A program made the position numbers and the translations under genes. A DNA stretch of 9,823 nt from Actinomycetota bacterium (lineage in GTDB: Bacteria > Actinomycetota > UBA4738 > HRBIN12), in assembly GCA_004366195.1 (NCBI GenBank), contig SIRV01000040.1:1-9823 (forward strand). Reading direction: 5' to 3'. Positions 6,227-9,823 of the stretch are shown one piece after another (within the stretch, counting starts at the first letter, position 1; each line of letters begins with the position of its first letter). The notes beneath the pieces were generated by a model, which did not search any database, had not been told where the DNA came from, and worked only from the letters and a program-made list of their open reading frames with translations.

Positions 6227-6309
6227 CCTGCCCACCCCCTCTCCAGGTGGCGTTCGATCTGCCTCAGCGCTGGTGTTCGATCGCGACCCTCAGTCGCGGA
6301 TGACCTCAT
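6223..6309 (-). CDS. Possible 28-aa coupled small ORF
   Basis: ATG at 6309-6307 overlaps the stop of the 71-aa gene (ATGA), and its TGA at 6225-6223 overlaps the ATG of the following secreted-protein gene (again ATGA). The product would be a very basic 28-residue peptide whose second half (TPALRQIERHLERGWAG) looks amphipathic and helical. I recognise no family. The two perfect overlaps argue that it is translated, at least to carry ribosomes from one gene to the next. With only 29 codons chance cannot be excluded, and it may also be the decayed end of a longer gene. Confidence 0.4.
   Translation of the reverse strand: MRSSATEGRDRTPALRQIERHLERGWAG
6282..6298 (-). terminator. Short stem-loop after the 71-aa gene, weak terminator candidate
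   Basis: CGCGAC (6282-6287) and GTCGCG (6293-6298) form a 6-bp stem, extendable by one wobble pair, around a 5-nt loop. It begins 8 bp past the minus-strand stop at 6306. There is no T-run, and it lies inside the possible 28-aa ORF, so it could equally be a pause or attenuation hairpin or have no role. Confidence 0.2.
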
Positions 6310-6521
6310 GCTCGGTATCCGTGAGGGGTGCGATCGTCATTACCCCGCCCGAACCAGACGCTCGCCCGGATCCCCTGATGGTTTCCCATCTGGGTGGTCT
6401 GCGTTACCACCACGTCGTAGTTGGCGTTCTCGCGGTCCGGGGCGGGTCGGGCCTGGGCAAGCGCCGGGATCGCGAGGACTACCATGCTCGCTTCCACGAG
6501 ACATGCCAACGCACGTCTCAT
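6306..6521 (-). CDS. Small secreted protein of unknown function (71 aa)
   Basis: Start chosen at ATG 6521, where MRRALACLVEASMVVLAIPA forms a typical Sec signal peptide ending with an ALAQA cleavage site near residue 24; a longer frame back to 6635 adds only an unnatural Arg-rich stretch. A ribosome site lies upstream (GGAGG, or AGGTGA 4 nt before the ATG). The mature part is about 47 residues (ANYDVVVTQTTQMGNHQGIR and so on) and has no cysteine. I do not recognise the family. GC at third codon positions looks lower than in the flanking metabolic genes. Near the end a one-base shift in the GGGCGGGG run would give another plausible C-terminus (VMTIAPLTDTEHEVIRD, stop), so the 3' end may itself be frameshifted. 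It is the first gene of a minus-strand cluster, joined by ATGA to the next ORF. Confidence 0.55.
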   Translation of the reverse strand: MRRALACLVEASMVVLAIPALAQARPAPDRENANYDVVVTQTTQMGNHQGIRASVWFGRGNDDRTPHGYRA

Positions 6522-6793
6522 CACGTCACCTGACCTCCAGAAGTACCCCCCCCATGTCAAGAGGCGCAACCCTGCGGGTGCTTCCCCCCGGCGCTTCCCT
6601 CGGATAGGCCAGGAGGAGCCCGAGGGGGACGTCATCGCCGACGGCGCGGGATCGAGCGCCAGGGGTTCGCGTCGGGACGCCGACGCGCTCGCACCACGGC
6701 CGCGTCGAGGATCCGCCGCGAGACCTGCCTCGCACCCGCCCAGGCGGCTAGGATGAGCGGACGTACCGGAGACGGGAGGGAACGGGGACCGCC
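6522..6793. other. Divergent intergenic region, no gene supported
   Basis: This 272-bp region separates the divergently transcribed 71-aa gene and glpX and must hold both promoters. For the minus strand it contains TTGACA (forward 6555-6560) followed by a run of eight G (forward C 6546-6553), but no good -10 at normal spacing. For glpX it contains the TAGGAT listed separately. Open frames crossing it are Arg/Pro/Gly-rich and look non-coding. Confidence 0.5.
6725..6754 (+). promoter_or_regulatory. Candidate promoter of glpX
   Basis: CTGCCT (6725-6730, three of six matches to TTGACA), an 18-bp spacer and TAGGAT (6749-6754, fits TANNNT) stand about 40 bp before the glpX ATG. The leader would contain GGGAGG at 6774-6779, rather far from the start, and CGGGGA nearer to it. 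The -35 is weak. Confidence 0.3.
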
Positions 6794-7789
6794 ATGGCCG
6801 AGGAGCAGCGACCGGACCGGAACCTCGCGATCGAGCTGGTCCGCGTGACCGAGGCGGCCGCCCTCGCCGCCGGTCGGTGGATCGGGCGCGGCGACAAGAC
6901 CGCCGCCGACCAGGCCGCGGTCGACGCGATGCGCCTGATGATCGACACGGTGGCGATGCAGGGGGTCGTCGTGATCGGCGAGGGCGAGAAGGACGAGGCC
7001 CCCATGCTCTACAACGGCGAGGCCGTGGGGAACGGCACCGGCCCCGCGGTGGACGTGGCGGTGGACCCCATCGACGGGACCCGCCTCACCTCGGTGGGGC
7101 AGCCCAACGCGCTCTCGGTCATCGCCCTCGCCGAGCGGGGCTCCATGTTCTTCCCCGGCGCCGCGGTCTACATGGAGAAGGTGGCGACCGGACCGGATGC
7201 GGCGGACGCGATCGACGTCACCGCGCCGCCCGAGGAGAACGTGCGTCGGGTCGCCAAGGCCAAGGGCAAGCGCGTCGAGGAGGTGGCCGTCACCATCCTC
7301 GACCGGGACCGGCACGCCGACATCATCCGCGCGGTCCGCGAGGTCGGGGCCAAGGTGTTCCTCATCACCGACGGCGACGTGGCCGGCGCCATCGCCACCG
7401 CGATCACCCGTCGCTCCGGCATCGACCTCCTCCTCGGCATCGGGGGCACCCCCGAGGGCGTCATCGCCGCCGCCGCCCTGAAGTGCCTGGGGGGCGCGAT
7501 CCAGGGCCGCCTGTACCCGCGGAACGACGAGGAGCGGGCCAGGCTCGTCGAGGCCGGCTTCGACCTCGACCGGGTCCTCACCACCGACGACCTCGTCGCC
7601 GGGGACGACGTGTTCTTCGCCGCCACCGGCATCACGAGCGGATGGCTGCTCCGCGGCGTGAAGTACTGGCCGGACGGGGCGACGACCTGGTCCCTCGTGA
7701 TGCGCTCCCGCACCGGCACCGTCCGCTGGATCGAGGCCGAGCACCGGTTCGAGAAGCTCGAGCGCTACTCGCGCATCGCGTACCGCTGA
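6794..7789 (+). CDS. glpX: Fructose-1,6-bisphosphatase class II
   Basis: GlpX hydrolyses fructose-1,6-bisphosphate to fructose-6-phosphate with divalent metal, the irreversible step of gluconeogenesis, in the cytosol. The 331-aa length is normal for the family. Diagnostic motifs are complete: GDKTAADQAAVDAMR at 33-47, GEGEKDEAPMLYNGE at 62-76 and DPIDGT at 91-96 (metal and phosphate site). Further on are ITDGDVAGAIATA, then GIGGTPEGVIAAAALKCLGG with the conserved Glu, and FFAATGITSGWLLRGV near the end. Class II is the usual and often only FBPase in Actinomycetota. It stands alone behind its own putative promoter, about 2.9 kb from the glycerol dehydrogenase block. In E. coli glpX is in the glpFKX operon, so its closeness to glpK here fits conversion of glycerol carbon to hexose. 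Some members also act on sedoheptulose-1,7-bisphosphate. No anomalies seen. Confidence 0.97.
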   Translation: MAEEQRPDRNLAIELVRVTEAAALAAGRWIGRGDKTAADQAAVDAMRLMIDTVAMQGVVVIGEGEKDEAPMLYNGEAVGNGTGPAVDVAVDPIDGTRLTSVGQPNALSVIALAERGSMFFPGAAVYMEKVATGPDAADAIDVTAPPEENVRRVAKAKGKRVEEVAVTILDRDRHADIIRAVREVGAKVFLITDGDVAGAIATAITRRSGIDLLLGIGGTPEGVIAAAALKCLGGAIQGRLYPRNDEERARLVEAGFDLDRVLTTDDLVAGDDVFFAATGITSGWLLRGVKYWPDGATTWSLVMRSRTGTVRWIEAEHRFEKLERYSRIAYR

Positions 7790-7840
7790 CGCTCACGGCC
7801 GACACGCCGGCGCGGGGACGGGGGCGGGCGGGGATCTCGA

Positions 7841-7855
7841 CCCGAACGTTCCGGG
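7841..7855. promoter_or_regulatory. Near-palindrome upstream of the ECF sigma gene
   Basis: CCCGAACGTTCCGGG holds a perfect 8-bp palindrome (GAACGTTC) and would be a perfect 14-bp palindrome but for one extra C. It lies between glpX and the sigma factor gene, 22-43 bp before its possible starts, a position suited to an operator. Its bottom strand contains GGAAC, the common ECF -35 core, but no well-spaced -10 was found on either strand. Confidence 0.3.
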
Positions 7856-7885
7856 CGCGTCCGGGGTTCATGGGGCGTGTTGGTC

Positions 7886-7891
7886 CAGACT
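7886..7891 (+). promoter_or_regulatory. Candidate -10 (CAGACT) for a leaderless sigma-factor mRNA
   Basis: CAGACT differs by one base from the actinobacterial TAGACT type and ends 6 bp before GTG 7898. Transcription would then begin at or beside that start codon, which has no ribosome site of its own. No -35 match is seen. Confidence 0.25.
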
Positions 7892-7897
7892 GTCCCG

Positions 7898-8380
7898 GTG
7901 ACGCGCGCGCCGGCCAGCTTCGACGGGTTCTTCGGCGAGCACCACGCCCGGCTGGTGCGGGCATGCCTGGTGCTCTCCGGTGACCCGGGGGAGGCCGAGG
8001 ACCTCGCGCAGGAGGCGATGGCCCGGGCGCTCGAGCGCTGGGACCGGGTCTCGGCGATGGCGGATCCGGAGGGCTACGTGTACCGGACGGCGCTCAACCT
8101 CCACCGCAACGCCGTGCGGCGTCTCGCGCGCGCCGCGCGCCGTCGGATCGCGCCCCTCCCGACCGACGAGGCGGAGGCTGCCGATCAGCGCCTCGACCTG
8201 CTGCGCGCTATCCGCGGCCTGCCGCGGACCCAGCGCGAGGCGCTCGCGCTCGTCGAGTGGCTCGGCTACACGGCCGAGGAGGCCGGCGCGATGCTCGGCA
8301 TCGACGCGGCCTCGGTGCGGGGACGCCTCCACCGGGCCCGTCGGACCTTGCGGGAGCGTGTCGGGGGTGCCGATGGGTGA
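7898..8380 (+). CDS. ECF-family RNA polymerase sigma factor (SigE-like)
   Basis: A 160-aa sigma-70 family protein of extracytoplasmic-function type, with only regions 2 and 4. Region 2 (about residues 8-75) shows FDGFFGEHHARLVR, then GEAEDLAQEAMARALERW, the core-binding and -10 recognition helices, and EGYVYRTALNLHRN. Region 4 (about 100-155) shows LDLLRAIRGLPRTQREALAL, YTAEEAGAMLGIDAASVRGR and LHRARRTLRE, the -35 reading helix-turn-helix. It has no C-terminal extension. An alternative GTG at 7877 adds seven residues (MLVQTVP) that look unlike the family. The stop overlaps the next gene by 8 bp (ATGGGTGA, 8373-8380), so sigma and membrane partner are made together. This suggests control by that partner and perhaps autoregulation. 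The target genes and signal are unknown. Confidence 0.92.
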   Translation: MTRAPASFDGFFGEHHARLVRACLVLSGDPGEAEDLAQEAMARALERWDRVSAMADPEGYVYRTALNLHRNAVRRLARAARRRIAPLPTDEAEAADQRLDLLRAIRGLPRTQREALALVEWLGYTAEEAGAMLGIDAASVRGRLHRARRTLRERVGGADG

Positions 8381-9383
8381 CGTGCGCGACCTCCTCGAGC
8401 GGGCGGTCGGCTCCTACCGGCCGAGAGTGAGCCTGGAGGCCGTCGAGACGCGCGTACGCCGCCGACGGACCGCCCGACGGCTCGCCGCCGGGGCCGTGGC
8501 GCTCGCCACGCTCCTCGTGCCCGGCTGGCTCGCCTGGTCGGCGCTCCGCGCGCCCGAGCGCCCCGCCACCGACGTGACCGGAGAGCCCACGCGCTACACC
8601 GACCCCCTCGGCTGGAGCGTCGAGGTGCCGCCCGGCTGGCACGTCCTGCCCTTCGGCGGGTTCGACGGCAGGCAGCAGATCAACGGCGTCGCGATCAGCT
8701 CCGTCCCGCTCCGGCTCCGCGAGGGCGGCACGTCCGTGAACCTCGAGGGGGTGGAGCCGGACGGGGTCGCGGTCCTCGTCATCCACGCCGAGGGGGGACC
8801 CTTCCCGGACCCCCACCAGGACGACTCCACGTTCCCGCTGCGGTGGGAGGACCTCACCGCGAGCCGGGTCCACGGGGCCATGCTCCCGTTCCGGGCGCGG
8901 GGGCTCGACTTCATCCTCGGCGTGACGCTGGGCTCCGAGGCGCCCGCGGGCCTCGAGGAGGCGGCGCGGGGGATCGTGGCGTCGATCGAGCCGCTCCCCC
9001 TCCGCGAGGGCGAGCTCCTGCCGAGCGGCTACCTCGTGGTCCGGGCCGACCTCGTGGAGGCCGTGGGGTCGGCTGCGGTCGTGGAGACCACCCGCGGCCC
9101 GTTCCTGCTCGTCCACGCCCCCGGCGGCTCCTACGCGCTCGGTCTGCCGGCGCACGCGACCGGATCGTTCGAGTGGGACGAGGACGCGCACGAGGTCGTC
9201 TGGACGCAGGACGGGGAGGTCTTCGCCCGCTACGACCGCGAGGGGCGGCCGGTGCTCTCGCCGCCGGGAGCCGATCTCGTCCCCCTCGAGATCCACCCCG
9301 TCGTCCGGGCCTTCGACGGCGAGCACCTGCTCCTGCACCCCGAGATCACCTACGGCCCGCTCCCGGCCCGCATGTGGGGTTAG
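8373..9383 (+). CDS. Single-pass membrane protein, probable anti-sigma factor or sensor partner
   Basis: A 336-aa protein overlapping the sigma gene by 8 bp. Residues 1-36 are a basic cytosolic segment (MGDVRDLLERAVGSYRPRVS, then RVRRRRTARR). Residues about 37-58 form one transmembrane helix, and the rest lies outside the membrane. The cytosolic part is far shorter than a zinc anti-sigma domain and lacks its HxxxCxxC motif, so sigma binding, if any, is by another kind of helix. The outer part has two domains. The first, about 74-220 (YTDPLGWSVEVPPGW onward), resembles PsbP-like or lipoprotein folds. The second, about 242-320, has a layout like a Rieske domain (FEWDEDAHEVVWTQDGEVFA, EGRPVLSPP, then DLVPLE) but without the Cys/His ligands. 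The gene order is typical of actinobacterial ECF sigma loci. The function is inferred from context; the domain readings are tentative. Confidence 0.7.
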   Translation: MGDVRDLLERAVGSYRPRVSLEAVETRVRRRRTARRLAAGAVALATLLVPGWLAWSALRAPERPATDVTGEPTRYTDPLGWSVEVPPGWHVLPFGGFDGRQQINGVAISSVPLRLREGGTSVNLEGVEPDGVAVLVIHAEGGPFPDPHQDDSTFPLRWEDLTASRVHGAMLPFRARGLDFILGVTLGSEAPAGLEEAARGIVASIEPLPLREGELLPSGYLVVRADLVEAVGSAAVVETTRGPFLLVHAPGGSYALGLPAHATGSFEWDEDAHEVVWTQDGEVFARYDREGRPVLSPPGADLVPLEIHPVVRAFDGEHLLLHPEITYGPLPARMWG

Positions 9384-9589
9384 GGCAGCCGGTACACGCC
9401 GCTCGATTCCTTCACCAGCCGGCCCTCGCGCACCCCCCGGGCGAGGGCGGCGAGCAGCTCCTTGCGGACGTTCGGGGTCTCGAACGGGTCGAGGTAGCCG
9501 CGGCGGAGCGCGAGGTCCTGGATCCTCGTCCAGTGCAGGGGCTCGCCCTCCTCGCGGAGCACGGCGACGGCGGCCTCCAGGGCGTCCAT
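9380..9589 (-). CDS. HARE-type winged helix-turn-helix protein
   Basis: A 69-aa protein that is almost wholly one winged-helix domain of the HB1/ASXL/restriction-endonuclease (HARE-HTH) type: MDALEAAVAVLREEGEPLHW (residues 1-20), the recognition-helix region to about 50, and VREGRLVKESSGVYRLP at the end. Such domains, also found in bacterial RNA polymerase delta subunits and restriction systems, are thought to bind DNA or chromatin-like complexes. Start taken at ATG 9589, where the domain begins; the frame is open further upstream but that stretch belongs to the overlapping gene in another frame. TGATG couples it to the upstream oxidoreductase gene by a one-base overlap. Its TAA and the TAG of the convergent membrane-protein gene share the four bases TTAG (9380-9383). 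The role is unknown; regulator of its neighbour is a guess. Confidence 0.75.
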   Translation of the reverse strand: MDALEAAVAVLREEGEPLHWTRIQDLALRRGYLDPFETPNVRKELLAALARGVREGRLVKESSGVYRLP

Positions 9590-9823
9590 CACAGAGCGTG
9601 CGCGCCGGGGATCAGGGTCTCGGCCACGAGCTCCAGCATCGACGGATCCGGCAGCGAGAACCAGATCGGCGCCGGCGAGACGACGAGCTCCTCCACGCCG
9701 AGCTCGGCGAAGCGCGCCAGGCGCTCCAGGGCCTGCTCGGGCGTGCCGGCCAGGCACTCGCGCCGCAGCGCCTCCAGGGGCATCGCCGTCGCGACCCCCG
9801 GCGGCAGGCGCTCGGCCGTGCGC
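9589..9823 (-). CDS. Luciferase-like (LLM class) flavin/F420-dependent oxidoreductase, C-terminal end
   Basis: Only the last 77 residues are in the window; the frame is open to the right edge and the gene starts beyond it. The segment CLAGTPEQALERLARFAELG, followed by VEELVVSPAP, a variable stretch and LELVAETLIPGAH, is the usual end of bacterial luciferase-like monooxygenases and F420-dependent reductases. There GTPEEV-type residues bind the cofactor tail and the protein closes with a short helix and a Pro near the end. Substrate and cofactor (FMN or F420) cannot be decided from this part. ATG at 9783 is internal. The downstream HARE-HTH gene overlaps by one base. Confidence 0.75.
   Translation of the reverse strand, partial: RTAERLPPGVATAMPLEALRRECLAGTPEQALERLARFAELGVEELVVSPAPIWFSLPDPSMLELVAETLIPGAHAL

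Noticed and set aside
5831..6607. 258-codon + strand frame across the minus-strand cluster
   Set aside because: Pro/Ser/Arg-rich, no ribosome site and no domain; the minus strand carries signal peptides and a sensible C-terminal domain.
6632..7744. 370-codon open frame on the - strand
   Set aside because: Antisense shadow of glpX, rich in Gly, Asp and His with no recognisable domain.
9590..9757. Longer N-terminus for the HARE-HTH protein
   Set aside because: Residues before Met at 9589 are Arg/Gly/Ala-rich and lie inside the luciferase-like gene in another frame.
1..9823. tRNA, rRNA, insertion sequence or phage genes
   Set aside because: None were recognised on either strand; no transposase motifs, terminal inverted repeats or tRNA-like cloverleaf were seen.

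Overview
The window is very GC-rich (roughly 70% or more by eye). It has many GTG starts, tightly packed genes and long antisense open frames, which suggests a high-GC actinomycete-type bacterium. The ECF sigma factor paired with a one-pass membrane protein, a class II (GlpX) fructose bisphosphatase and an F420/flavin luciferase-like oxidoreductase fit Actinomycetota, perhaps a deep-branching class. I cannot place it further from sequence alone.

Left part (1-4004, + strand): a glycerol / glycerol-3-phosphate locus. It runs: the 3' two thirds of a glycerol kinase gene (glpK); a GlpA-type FAD glycerol-3-phosphate dehydrogenase cut down to its oxidoreductase domain; then three genes of the succinate dehydrogenase/fumarate reductase type (three-cluster iron-sulfur subunit and two heme/quinone membrane anchors). 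No SdhA flavoprotein lies among them. The last four genes are spaced by a few bases or overlap. The simplest reading is a hybrid enzyme in which GlpA replaces SdhA and passes electrons from glycerol-3-phosphate through an SdhB/C/D-like module to quinone. This is the most interesting system in the window. Directly after it lies a 30-codon remnant of dhaM, the PTS phosphoryl donor of dihydroxyacetone kinase.

Middle (4023-5628, + strand): pgsA (phosphatidylglycerophosphate synthase, which also consumes glycerol-3-phosphate) and an HpnA-like extended SDR epimerase/reductase. Converging on these is a minus-strand cluster (5633-6521) of unfamiliar genes: a 71-aa secreted protein, a 28-aa ORF joined to both neighbours by ATGA overlaps, and a secreted protein of about 200 aa. 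The central part of this last gene is out of frame between a 22-bp tandem duplication and a putative one-base loss, which cancel each other.

Right part: an intergenic region with a promoter candidate leads into glpX (fructose-1,6-bisphosphatase II), which links triose phosphate made from glycerol to gluconeogenesis. Next come an ECF sigma factor and an overlapping gene for a membrane-anchored extracytoplasmic protein (probable anti-sigma or sensor). Its last domain looks to me like a Rieske fold without ligands. On the minus strand at the right edge, a luciferase-like oxidoreductase (cut by the window) is translationally coupled to a 69-aa HARE-type winged-helix protein.
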